Below are positions 6,266 to 14,524 of a stretch of DNA of 15,451 nucleotides, piece by piece (position 1 is the first letter of the stretch; the number at the start of each line of letters is the position of its first letter). The position numbers and the translations under genes are program-made. Where the stretch lies: the NCBI GenBank assembly GCA_043818395.1, contig JBDRFZ010000041.1, positions 1 through 15,451 on the forward strand. The letters run 5' to 3'. Under the pieces are notes generated by a model, which saw only the letters and a list, made by a program, of their open reading frames with translations, searched no databases and was not told where the DNA came from. Source of the DNA: JBDRFZ01 sp043818395 (GTDB lineage Bacteria; Patescibacteriota; Patescibacteriia; 2-12-FULL-60-25).

Positions 6266-7714
6266 TTAATATCTACCCGCGCGTCTGCCGATTGGTCGCT
6301 TGCGCCGAGTGGGGCGGTTGCGGATATGTTCCGGCATTTCTGCTTTTATCACGGGCTCGGAGCGGGCGATGACTTTTATAGGCGTACCGCTAAAACCGAA
6401 TTTTTCTCGTAAACGGTTTTCAAAAAATCTGAGCCATGCCTCATGAATCGTGGCTTTAAGGCCGCGGACCGTGACCACGAAAGTCGGCGGTTCAACGCCG
6501 ATCTGCGCTATGTCATGGACGTAAGGGGATTGGGGCCCGCTTTCTTGGAACGGACGTTTTTTAGTGATGATCATTTTTAAAAATCTTTGCAAGGCATTGT
6601 AAGCTATCTGTCGCCGTCGTTCTTCGCGGACTTTGAAAGCGGCGTCCAAAATTGCAGCGGCCCGAAGATTATTTTTAGCGGAAGTAAAAATGATGGGTGC
6701 CCATTTTAAAAACGGCAGCGCATGTCGGACGTGGGCTTCAAAATATTTAACCGTATCGTGTGTTTTACCTTCTACTAAATCCCATTTATTCATGACAATG
6801 ATCAGACCTTTGTTTTCATCCTTTAAAAGTCCGGCCAGATGCTTATCCTGGTCGTAAACGCCCTCGGTTGAATCCAAGACCAAAACCGCGACGTCGGCTT
6901 TTTTTAAAGCTTCCCTATTTTTTTCTAAGCCGGCTTCTTCCAATCCTTTTTCGATATGCGCACGTTTGCGCATACCGGCTGTATCTACAAGTATCAAACG
7001 TTCGCCTTTCCAGACGAGTTCAGTATCAACCGGTTCACGCGTAGTGTGCGCGACCGACGAAACAATGGATCGTTCTTTTCCTAAGATTGAATTCGTAAGA
7101 GATGATTTGCCGACGTTTGGTCGGCCCATGATCACCACTTTCAGCGGTTTGCCTGAAATGATATCAATGGGAATCGGTGGTTTTCCGATCCGATGGAGTT
7201 CTTCGAAGATACGATCCAGGAGCTCTCCTGTTCCGCGACCAGTCGATGCCGAGCAATTTACCGGATCTCCCAATCCCAAACCCCATACTTCTTTAGTTGA
7301 CGACACGTGCAAATCTCGTGCATTATCGGTTTTATTTACCACCGGTACGATATGCTGGTTTATTTTTTTTACTGATTTAGCCAGATCACGATCCTGAGCC
7401 AAGATTCCGGTTTTTGCATCAACAAGAAACAGGATCAGATCAGCCTCTCGTATTGCTAATTCAGCTTGCTTTAATATACCTCGGCCAATTTCGCTACCCT
7501 GTTCAGCGTCCAGACCTCCGGTATCGACTACGTCAAAAAGCGATCCGCGCCAGACGACTTCCGAATAATTACGATCGCGCGTAGTGTGCGCGATATCAGA
7601 AACCAGGGCTCGGCCGGTTTGTGAGAGTCTGTTCCAAAGCGTTGATTTTCCAACGTTCGCCCTGCCTACTATTACTACCAGCGGAAGACGGCGTTTTTCC
7701 TTCTTTTTTTCCAT
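6266..7714 (-). CDS. der: Ribosome biogenesis GTPase Der (EngA)
   Basis: Der is a tandem GTPase needed for late assembly of the 50S ribosomal subunit. Using the ATG at 7714 the protein has 482 residues. GTPase domain 1 has GRANVGKS (17-24), DTGG (64-67) and NKTD (127-130). Domain 2 has GRPNVGKS (197-204), DTAG (244-247), NKWD (309-312) and SAK (345-347). A KH-like domain (about 390-450) and a basic Arg-rich tail ending RRAGRY follow. The first P-loop has Ala in place of the usual Pro. A longer frame opens at 7780, but its 22 extra residues overlap the upstream LCP gene by 56 nt and lie outside the family. The start at 7714 sits 10 nt after the LCP stop and has a weak GGAA-type binding site. 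The gene is the middle of a leftward three-gene operon. Confidence 0.96.
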   Translation of the reverse strand: MEKKKEKRRLPLVVIVGRANVGKSTLWNRLSQTGRALVSDIAHTTRDRNYSEVVWRGSLFDVVDTGGLDAEQGSEIGRGILKQAELAIREADLILFLVDAKTGILAQDRDLAKSVKKINQHIVPVVNKTDNARDLHVSSTKEVWGLGLGDPVNCSASTGRGTGELLDRIFEELHRIGKPPIPIDIISGKPLKVVIMGRPNVGKSSLTNSILGKERSIVSSVAHTTREPVDTELVWKGERLILVDTAGMRKRAHIEKGLEEAGLEKNREALKKADVAVLVLDSTEGVYDQDKHLAGLLKDENKGLIIVMNKWDLVEGKTHDTVKYFEAHVRHALPFLKWAPIIFTSAKNNLRAAAILDAAFKVREERRRQIAYNALQRFLKMIITKKRPFQESGPQSPYVHDIAQIGVEPPTFVVTVRGLKATIHEAWLRFFENRLREKFGFSGTPIKVIARSEPVIKAEMPEHIRNRPTRRKRPIGRRAGRY

Positions 7715-7724
7715 AGTATTCCGT

Positions 7725-9203
7725 TTACGGATTTGTGAGTTCGGGATATGCGCTGACCAGGTTGATGCTTGATTCACCAAGAATGATCAAAAATTGGGTG
7801 GATGTTTCGGATATGCTTTCGTTGGTTTTTCCGTCAGAGAGCAGAATTTTTCCGTCCGGTGCAGTGGTAGCGACGTTGGCATCGAGTATTTTTTTGAGCC
7901 GGGCCAGTTCGTTGGGTTTAGCGCCATTTGTCAGATCGTATATGACCGTACGTTCGTAGCCTCGCTGTTTGGCGTTACTTGTAGCCGAAACAACATAACC
8001 GCTTTTTTCCAAAGTCGACGCAACTTGGCCGGCATAGCCGGTTCTGGTTGTCCCATTTTTTATTTCCAGTTGGATTTTTTCCTGCGGGTGAGAAGCTTCA
8101 GCCATGGCTTCTGCGGATGCAAAAGGATCCATGACTATCTCGCGTATTTCCGACCAATCTGCTTTACGCGGAAAAAGCATGAACGCACCGTCGATGTTAC
8201 CGGCCACTAATTCGCCGCCCGGGGCATCTGTCAGTACATGGTTGATTATGTTTTCCGAAGAAAAGCTGAGCAAAGAAGGGGCAAGTTTGATAGCGTCCCA
8301 GGCCGTGAGATCGGTGTTGATGTTGCTCGAAAGAGCGGACCAGATATCAGTTATGGTTTTTGGGTTGCTTAACGTACCAAGAGATAGAAGTTTTTCACGG
8401 ATCGAACTTAAAACGATTTGCTGGCGACGGCTTCGGGCGAAGTCTGAACTTTCTCCATTAGTGCCATGACGTGAACGGACAAAAGTCAGGGCGCGTTTGC
8501 CATTCATGTGTTCCATGCCTTTTTCGAAACGCACTGACGTCCATTTGTATGGATTAGGTCCGTAAGTGTCCGTGGGGAAAGAATTATCCGTAAACGAGTT
8601 TTCTATTTTTACGTCTATCCCGCCCAGAGCGTCCACTAATTTTTCAAACCCCGCGAAATCAATTTTTACGACCCGGTCAATCCTTACGCCCAGGAGTTTT
8701 TCAAACGCTTCGGCTGTAAGCTTGGCGCCTTCGCCCGGGTGTTCGACTTCATAATAAGCGTTAACGGAATTAATTTTTTGGAATCTTCCTCCGCCTAACG
8801 GGAAAGCCAGGTCACGAGGCAGGGAAACGAGTCCGAGTTGATCCGTATTTTTATCGAATGAAGCAAAGATAATGGTATCGGTTAATTGCGGTCCTTCGTG
8901 ACCGGTACCGCCGATGCCTAAAAGAAGAATATTTAATCGTCCGTCAGGTGTTTTCAGGAGGTCGGTTTGGGCGACCGCCTCATCACCGGTTATGAGGCGT
9001 TTAAGCTCGGAGAACGCAAAAAAATGACCAACCTCGCTAAATACGTCTGTTCCATGGTTCGCCGCACGATATGATGCGCCGGCGCCAAGGGTAGCCAAAG
9101 AGCCTACGAGTAACGTAAAAATTGCCGCTACAACAACGGTCATGCGACGAGCTACTTTGTCTACTCCTGTTTCCAGGAGATTGATCCGTAATCTGTCTTT
9201 CAT
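7725..9203 (-). CDS. LytR-CpsA-Psr family protein with LytR_C domain
   Basis: LCP proteins are membrane-anchored enzymes, outside the cytoplasmic membrane, that transfer polyprenyl-phosphate-linked glycopolymers to peptidoglycan or related acceptors. The 492 residues have a short cytoplasmic N-terminus, one membrane helix (21-44), an LCP catalytic domain (about 90-270) and a C-terminal LytR_C-like domain (about 375-475). LCP motifs include LLLGIGG (93-99), TDTIIFASF (108-116), LVSLPRD (125-131), INSVNAYYE (144-152), DALGGIDV (191-198) and FVRSRHG (241-247), followed by the Arg-rich DFARSRRQQ (254-262). These supply the phosphate-binding Arg and metal-binding Asp residues expected in the family. 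The gene heads the operon with der and pth. Its promoter places transcription start only about 2-3 nt before the ATG, so the mRNA is probably leaderless. The glycopolymer substrate cannot be told from sequence. Confidence 0.93.
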   Translation of the reverse strand: MKDRLRINLLETGVDKVARRMTVVVAAIFTLLVGSLATLGAGASYRAANHGTDVFSEVGHFFAFSELKRLITGDEAVAQTDLLKTPDGRLNILLLGIGGTGHEGPQLTDTIIFASFDKNTDQLGLVSLPRDLAFPLGGGRFQKINSVNAYYEVEHPGEGAKLTAEAFEKLLGVRIDRVVKIDFAGFEKLVDALGGIDVKIENSFTDNSFPTDTYGPNPYKWTSVRFEKGMEHMNGKRALTFVRSRHGTNGESSDFARSRRQQIVLSSIREKLLSLGTLSNPKTITDIWSALSSNINTDLTAWDAIKLAPSLLSFSSENIINHVLTDAPGGELVAGNIDGAFMLFPRKADWSEIREIVMDPFASAEAMAEASHPQEKIQLEIKNGTTRTGYAGQVASTLEKSGYVVSATSNAKQRGYERTVIYDLTNGAKPNELARLKKILDANVATTAPDGKILLSDGKTNESISETSTQFLIILGESSINLVSAYPELTNP

Positions 9204-9211
9204 GTGTGGGA

Positions 9212-9220
9212 AATATAGCA
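9212..9220 (-). promoter_or_regulatory. Extended -10 promoter for the LCP-der-pth operon
   Basis: The minus strand reads TGCTATATT (9220-9212), an extended -10 with TG, one spacer base and TATATT. No convincing -35 is present, as is usual for this promoter type. Predicted start is near 9205, almost at the ATG at 9203. Confidence 0.5.
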
Positions 9221-9279
9221 GTTCATGCGTTTTTTGGCGAGACTTACGGGTTTGGCTCGGCGAAGTTTCGCTAAAAACG

Positions 9280-9288
9280 TGTTATACT
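9280..9288 (+). promoter_or_regulatory. Extended -10 promoter for the secretion-like operon
   Basis: TGTTATACT (9280-9288) is an extended -10 with TG, one spacer base and TATACT. No clear -35 lies upstream. Predicted start is near 9295, about 8 nt before the ATG at 9303. This position argues against the longer reading frame that opens at 9225. Confidence 0.5.
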
Positions 9289-9302
9289 ATAACCAATATA
9301 TT

Positions 9303-12218
9303 ATGGAGGCAATAACAGCGACTAAATTCAGCCTAAAACAAGGCTTGTCATGTTATTTTAAACGGCTTAAAAAACGCATAGAAAAAGCCGGTAAATTTTT
9401 GAGCGGTAAACCCTATACCGTAATGACGGTTCTGGTTGTTTTGATCGGCGTTTTTGGATGTGTTCTGCCAGGTCTGGCATCCGGCGATGTATTAGCCGGC
9501 ATCATGAACGGCGTGGCAGATGCGATATTTCGTCCACTCGCGGTTTTCCTTTGCGCCATACTCTACATGATTGCCGCCATGATAACCGGCATAGTCATGA
9601 TCCTGATGCACATCCTGATCAATGTAGCGCAGTACAATACTTTTGTAGGAGCCAGGCCCGTGGAATTGGGGTGGCCGCTCGTACGCGACGTGGTCAACAT
9701 GTTTTTTATCGTGGTACTGCTGGTCATCGCCTTTTCCACTATCATCGGTTATGAGCCGTTTCATTATAAGGCGCATCTGCCGAAGCTTTTGCTCATGGTT
9801 GTTCTTATAAATTTCTCTAAAACTCTGATTGGCGTGCTCATAGATTTTTCGCAGGTCATCACCCTGACGTTCGTAAATGGTTTTAAGCAGGCGGCCTTTG
9901 GCAATCTAGTAAAAGGTTTTGAGATCACAAAAATAATGGAGGTTGCCTCTCCTCTCCGGGGAATTGATATTTCGGGCAATATCCTGCTGACCCTGGGTAA
10001 GGTGTTCGTAACTTTGTTGTTCGCGATTACTGTTTTTTCCATCATCGCCACCATCATGCTCATCATGGTTATTTATTTTGTGGTGCGTATCGTAATGCTC
10101 TGGATTCTGCTCATTCTTTCGCCCATCGCTTTTTTTGCCCTGGCTTTACCCACCAAATTGCAAAATGCAATGAAATCCTTAACCCAGAATTGGTGGAAAC
10201 AGCTGGGCGCCTTTTTAACCGGTGGCCCCATAGTGGCTTTTTTTCTGTGGCTGGCGCTGGCCACGATCCAGGGGGCGGGAAAGCCTTATGAAGGCATGTA
10301 TAGAAGTGAAGCACAGGAACCAAACGAAACCTTTACCATAATAAGTTCAATTGCCAGCACAGAAAATCTGACCACGCTTATAGTTTCTATCATGCTTCTC
10401 TTAGCCGGATTGAAAGTCGCGGTCGATGTTTCCGGAGAAGTTTCGCCAAAACTTGGCGCTATTGCAGGAAAAATCAAAGCCGCCGGCGGCCCGGCGGGCG
10501 TGATGGGTCGTTTTGCGGCCAAAGGCGCAAGCAAAGCCGCGAGGTTTGGTGCTAAGACGGCGATGACAGCTATTCAGGCTAAGGCAGGCGGTAGCATCGG
10601 TGCGGCAGGTTCTAAGTTGACGGGCATGGCTAAAACTTTAGAGAGCAAGAAGGGCGCGTTCGGAATATTGGCGCGACCTGCTGGCGCACGACTTGGAAAA
10701 TTAGGCGCTACATTAAGTACGACGCCAGGCAGAGCCGCTTCTTTAGAAGGGGCGCAGATCAAGGATCTAATCAAAGGTCAAGATCCAAAAGATGTAAGAA
10801 ATGCTCTGGAAGGAAAGATAGAAAGCGGGAAAAATTCAAACAATGAGGCTCGAGAAAACGCGGCTAAAATCGAATTAGCTAAACTCGCCGCTAATCCTTC
10901 GGATTTCAAGAATTTAAGTGATTCGGCCAAAGAGGAATACTTTAAGAAATTCGGCGGAGATCCGAAAGATCCGGAAGTTAACGCGGGAGCCGACGCTTAT
11001 GCAACAGCCCAGGCCAGACGTATCGCTGGAACAAATATCGAAGAAGGTTTGAAAGCGGCGATAGCTGTGGGTGATTCAGCTACGATAAAAGAACTAACCG
11101 ACGCCATGCAAAAGGATCCATCTAAATATTCGGATCTGAAAGATGCGGTTAAAGATTTTAGCACTCAAATCAGTGATCCGGCACGTTTATTGCGTGAACG
11201 TAAACCCGAAGCCTTTGCTGACACGGGTGTAACAACAGCTTATTTCCAATCAGCAGATTTAATTGATCAAAAGACCGGTCAATTCAAACAGGGTTATGAA
11301 GATTCGGATGCTTATAAAGAATTTGTTAAGCAGCCGCAAAGAAAACGTTACGCCGAAGCGCTTGAACAAAAAATGGAATCAGAAGGAGGGCGAAATGAGA
11401 TAATGACGCTTATGGCCGCGGGTCGAGACGGTGCAAGACCAGAACAAAAAGCAGCTGCAGAAAACGTTCGTCAAATTATTTCGTTGACAGATGATGGTCG
11501 CATGATTCTTGCGAATCGAGCGGTAAACTCGGCTCAAGCACCGTCAATTACGGGCGGCAAAGTCGAGATTACGAATTTTGACCAGTTGGTCGGCAGACTT
11601 GGCGGTGATATGAAAGAAAAGTTTAAAGAAGCTTTAAGAGGCGCCGGCTTAGGTGAAAATAAAGCTGCGGATTTTGCAAAGGGTTTTGATCGTCCGCTAA
11701 CTGAAAAACAGGCGAATTTCGTTGCCGCGAATCCTCAGGCCTATGTAAGTCCGGAGACTGATAAGGGAGCGAATTTGGCAACTTTGGCTCAAGGTCAAGC
11801 TATGGGTATCAGTCCGCCACCTTCGGCACGGGGTGATGTTATTAATTATGTGACTACAGATACCAAGTCACAATCTGAAACCGCAAAAATTCAAGGCGCT
11901 ATGGCGGTTGCCAATATCAATACAGAAGTCTTGCAAACACCGGGTCCTGACAGGGATGATTTAATTAAAAGTCTAGAAGGCAAGGTGGATGCCCTGGGAG
12001 AATTGTATAAATCTCCTGATACGGGAACCAAGAAAAAAATGGAAGGAGTGATATCGGAAATTCATAAAGCCGCAGAAAAAACCAAAGCATCGGTCAAGGA
12101 ATTGGGGGCTCAATTGCCGGAGATTGATCAGAAGCTTATAACGCTAAGCGACCAAATCAGGAAACAAGATACTTTAAAACAGATTGGCAGACGCAGCAAT
12201 AAGGGTCAGAGAGGTTAA
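9303..12218 (+). CDS. VirB6/TrbL-like polytopic membrane protein with long soluble tail
   Basis: Using the ATG at 9303 the product has 971 residues. The N-terminal ~375 residues are strongly hydrophobic, with membrane segments near 38-58, 74-108, 130-150, 158-192, 226-280 (long, probably two), 298-322 and 356-372. This layout and the neighbouring PrgI- and VirB4-like genes fit a VirB6/TrbL-type inner-membrane channel component. Residues 376-450 are Gly/Ala/Lys-rich and low in complexity. Residues 450-971 are soluble, charged and mostly helical, with no recognisable enzyme motif. The membrane half uses many C-ending codons (ATC, CTG, GTC), while the tail uses more A/T-ending codons. The frame opens at 9225, but the promoter lies between 9225 and 9303 and the extra 26 residues do not look like part of a membrane protein. 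The first gene of the operon; the next gene starts 3 nt after its stop. Family is inferred from topology and context, not a diagnostic motif. Confidence 0.8.
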   Translation: MEAITATKFSLKQGLSCYFKRLKKRIEKAGKFLSGKPYTVMTVLVVLIGVFGCVLPGLASGDVLAGIMNGVADAIFRPLAVFLCAILYMIAAMITGIVMILMHILINVAQYNTFVGARPVELGWPLVRDVVNMFFIVVLLVIAFSTIIGYEPFHYKAHLPKLLLMVVLINFSKTLIGVLIDFSQVITLTFVNGFKQAAFGNLVKGFEITKIMEVASPLRGIDISGNILLTLGKVFVTLLFAITVFSIIATIMLIMVIYFVVRIVMLWILLILSPIAFFALALPTKLQNAMKSLTQNWWKQLGAFLTGGPIVAFFLWLALATIQGAGKPYEGMYRSEAQEPNETFTIISSIASTENLTTLIVSIMLLLAGLKVAVDVSGEVSPKLGAIAGKIKAAGGPAGVMGRFAAKGASKAARFGAKTAMTAIQAKAGGSIGAAGSKLTGMAKTLESKKGAFGILARPAGARLGKLGATLSTTPGRAASLEGAQIKDLIKGQDPKDVRNALEGKIESGKNSNNEARENAAKIELAKLAANPSDFKNLSDSAKEEYFKKFGGDPKDPEVNAGADAYATAQARRIAGTNIEEGLKAAIAVGDSATIKELTDAMQKDPSKYSDLKDAVKDFSTQISDPARLLRERKPEAFADTGVTTAYFQSADLIDQKTGQFKQGYEDSDAYKEFVKQPQRKRYAEALEQKMESEGGRNEIMTLMAAGRDGARPEQKAAAENVRQIISLTDDGRMILANRAVNSAQAPSITGGKVEITNFDQLVGRLGGDMKEKFKEALRGAGLGENKAADFAKGFDRPLTEKQANFVAANPQAYVSPETDKGANLATLAQGQAMGISPPPSARGDVINYVTTDTKSQSETAKIQGAMAVANINTEVLQTPGPDRDDLIKSLEGKVDALGELYKSPDTGTKKKMEGVISEIHKAAEKTKASVKELGAQLPEIDQKLITLSDQIRKQDTLKQIGRRSNKGQRG

Positions 12219-12221
12219 GTT

Positions 12222-14072
12222 ATGGCAAACGTAAGGCAGAGTTATGAGGAGTTTTCGGACATGCCGGCGGCTTTGAGTTCATTTTTAATGTCCGATGATT
12301 TAGCTAAAGCCATGGAACAGATCCAGGCTTCTTATAAATTAAGTAAAGAACAAAAAGAAGAAATCATAGATAGACTGACGGACACCGCGTTTAATGATAT
12401 TAATTTACCGGAAGCTTTAAAAAGAATTAAAGAATCATTGGTGCCTGCTACTGTACCAGAAGGAAACTGGTTGGTTTTAGTATCGGATCTGTTAAAAAAT
12501 TATGCCTGGCCTCTGCGCGAATTATTTGGCGAAGAGCTGACCGGGGTTTTGAATGAATATAAGATAAATTCGTCCATCTGGCCGCAGTTTCGAGTCATGC
12601 TAAAACCTTTGACTTATTCCGGCGCGGCTTCGGAAGTCGCTGTTTCGGCCGGTTTTAATATCATGGCCGGACAAACCAGGGAAAGGCTTCGAGATTTGAT
12701 AGTCAGTAGAATTAAAGGTATTAGAACAGACGCGCAAATTCGCGAGACTTTAATACGTTCTTCGGATTTTGGCGGCATAGGATTAAACCCGGTTATGGCG
12801 GACAAAGCCATGGAAGCCCTGGGTCATTTGATGAACAACGCGGAAATATTATCCGAAGACGAATACGCTGACTGGCTTACCGTAGAAGCTAAGAAAAAAA
12901 CCGAATCAGGAGCCCCGGTCGCAGCCAAAACCGAAGATGAACTGGAAATAGATAAAATCAAGGCCAATATGACAGAGCAGGCCACGCCGCAAAGCGTGTT
13001 GGATAAAGCTGTTGAAGATGTATATGGAAAAGTTACTTTAAAACCGGTTGACGACTATCTCGCAAAACGTCTGCGTTACATTATATCGTCGCGATTACGC
13101 GATGTACGTACGCAGTTTGAATTAAAACAACTTTTAGAGCGCGATACAAAAGTCGGAGGATTAGGAGTTACAAAAGAACAAGCCGAAGGTATTGCGGTGC
13201 AAATCGAAGAAGGATATAGGATTTTTCATGGCGAGATAGCGTCCGAAGAAAAACAAAAATTGGATAAACAGCTGGAGGAACAAAAAGTTAAAATCGAAGA
13301 AAGACGGAAAAAAGAAGCGGAGGAACATGCTCAGTGGTACAAAGAGAAGGTTCTGGCTAAGAAAGAAGGAGAAGAAAGACAAAAGCAAATCGCGGAGCGC
13401 ATGAAACAGACTTTTGGTACCATTGGCCTCACGACGCCTGTAAATGTGCATCCCATAGACGCAAAAGAAAAAAAAGCGGAGACGCAAAAATTCGGGGAAC
13501 TGGTGAATGCGGTAACGGCAGGCGCCGCGCCTATTGCGGCGCCGAAAGAAATAACTGATACAAAACCAGTTATAAAACAAGGCGTAGTGGTGTCTAAAAC
13601 AGAAACCGTATTACCAGGCGCGCAGAAGCCATCTTCGAGTTCAGCGCGTCCGGAAATTAAAGTTTCCAAAGCTACAGCCATTATGCAGTCACGAGCTCAA
13701 ATGATCGCCAAGCCGCGTATGGATGATGTTAAGTATGCGCCGCAGCAGCTTTCAGGTCCGCTTCAGGAATTAAAATCACTTACCTTGTCCGAATTCAGGC
13801 GTTTAGCTAAGGATCCGCTCATAGCAGCCGATAAAATCATCGAAAGGATAAATATATTAGGTCAGGAATCTTTTGAAAAACGATTAAAAGGAATACAGGC
13901 CTGGCAGGCTTGTCCTTTGCAGGCCGCTTATATGGATCTTGTGAGTGAGTCGTTTAAAACAGGAAAACAAGTTGTAATGTTAGCCGAAGAAAAACGAAAA
14001 GACGGAAAAGATGTACCGTCACCGGCTGAGCTCTCGGCTGTTATTTCGTTGAATAGTAAGCTACACTTCTAA
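12222..14072 (+). CDS. Hypothetical 616-aa soluble protein with duplicated helical domain
   Basis: I do not recognise a named family. No signal peptide or membrane segment is visible, so it is probably cytoplasmic. Residues 30-110 are helical. Residues 154-205 and 281-333 are clear copies of one domain: RLRDLIVSRIKGIRT versus RLRYIISSRLRDVRT, then GGIGL versus GGLGV. A strongly charged Lys/Glu coiled coil spans 338-398, a Pro/Ala/Ser-rich linker 400-500, and a helical C-terminal domain 510-612 contains WQACP. The gene lies between the VirB6-like and PrgI-like genes, with 3- and 8-nt gaps, so it likely serves the same machine, perhaps as a cytosolic scaffold or adaptor. That role is inference from position. 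The start is supported by a GAGAGG binding site 7 nt before the ATG. Confidence 0.85.
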   Translation: MANVRQSYEEFSDMPAALSSFLMSDDLAKAMEQIQASYKLSKEQKEEIIDRLTDTAFNDINLPEALKRIKESLVPATVPEGNWLVLVSDLLKNYAWPLRELFGEELTGVLNEYKINSSIWPQFRVMLKPLTYSGAASEVAVSAGFNIMAGQTRERLRDLIVSRIKGIRTDAQIRETLIRSSDFGGIGLNPVMADKAMEALGHLMNNAEILSEDEYADWLTVEAKKKTESGAPVAAKTEDELEIDKIKANMTEQATPQSVLDKAVEDVYGKVTLKPVDDYLAKRLRYIISSRLRDVRTQFELKQLLERDTKVGGLGVTKEQAEGIAVQIEEGYRIFHGEIASEEKQKLDKQLEEQKVKIEERRKKEAEEHAQWYKEKVLAKKEGEERQKQIAERMKQTFGTIGLTTPVNVHPIDAKEKKAETQKFGELVNAVTAGAAPIAAPKEITDTKPVIKQGVVVSKTETVLPGAQKPSSSSARPEIKVSKATAIMQSRAQMIAKPRMDDVKYAPQQLSGPLQELKSLTLSEFRRLAKDPLIAADKIIERINILGQESFEKRLKGIQAWQACPLQAAYMDLVSESFKTGKQVVMLAEEKRKDGKDVPSPAELSAVISLNSKLHF

Positions 14073-14080
14073 TCGGATAT

Positions 14081-14518
14081 ATGCCCGAAAAGTTCATTGT
14101 ACCGCAATTTATTGACAAAGAGGATCAAATTCTCGGGCCAATTACCGTCCGCCAGTTTTTAATAATGCTATCTGACGTGTTTACGATTTTTATCGCCTAT
14201 AAACTTTTAGCTTTTCCGTATTTTATCGTTTACACGATATTCGCCGGCGGTATTGGGGGAGTTTTTGGTTTTTTAAAAATCAACGGCCAGCCGTTTCATA
14301 TTTTTTTTATAAATTTTTTACAGACTGTTACGCGGCCGCCACTTCGCGTTTGGGATAAACGCCCGACCGATTCCGAGATCAGGGCATACACCAAAGTGGA
14401 AACCGTGGCGCCGACCATTGTCACGCCGGTCAAACCCAGGCCGGAAAGCAGTAGATTAAGGGATTTGTCTTTGGTCGTTAATACGGGCGGGGTATACAAA
14501 CCCGAACAAGACGAATAA
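14081..14518 (+). CDS. PrgI family (VirB3-like) inner-membrane protein
   Basis: The 145-residue protein has the PrgI-family layout: a short polar N-terminus with FIVPQFIDKEDQILGPIT, two adjacent membrane helices (about 24-43 and 46-66), a conserved-looking NGQPFHIFFINFL segment (68-80), the PPLRVWDKR segment (86-94) and a soluble Pro-rich tail. PrgI/VirB3-type proteins sit in the inner membrane and are encoded directly beside the VirB4 ATPase, with which they work. That is the arrangement here. It lies 8 nt after the upstream gene and 6 nt before the TraC-like gene. The binding site is weak (GGAT), and translation is probably coupled. Confidence 0.9.
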   Translation: MPEKFIVPQFIDKEDQILGPITVRQFLIMLSDVFTIFIAYKLLAFPYFIVYTIFAGGIGGVFGFLKINGQPFHIFFINFLQTVTRPPLRVWDKRPTDSEIRAYTKVETVAPTIVTPVKPRPESSRLRDLSLVVNTGGVYKPEQDE

Positions 14519-14524
14519 TAAATT

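Noticed and set aside
6966..7397. 143-codon + strand ORF inside der
   Set aside because: It is the opposite-strand shadow of conserved GTPase motifs; der is certain.
7715..7780. N-terminal 22-residue extension of Der from an upstream ATG
   Set aside because: It overlaps the LCP gene by 56 nt and adds sequence not found in the Der family; the ATG at 7714 follows the LCP stop by 10 nt.
9225..9302. N-terminal 26-residue extension of the VirB6-like protein
   Set aside because: The extended -10 promoter lies inside this stretch, so the upstream ATG would not be on the transcript.
13161..13580. 139-codon minus-strand ORF rich in Phe, Leu and Arg
   Set aside because: It is the complement of a Lys/Glu-rich coiled coil in the 616-residue gene; such complements give artificial Phe/Leu-rich frames.
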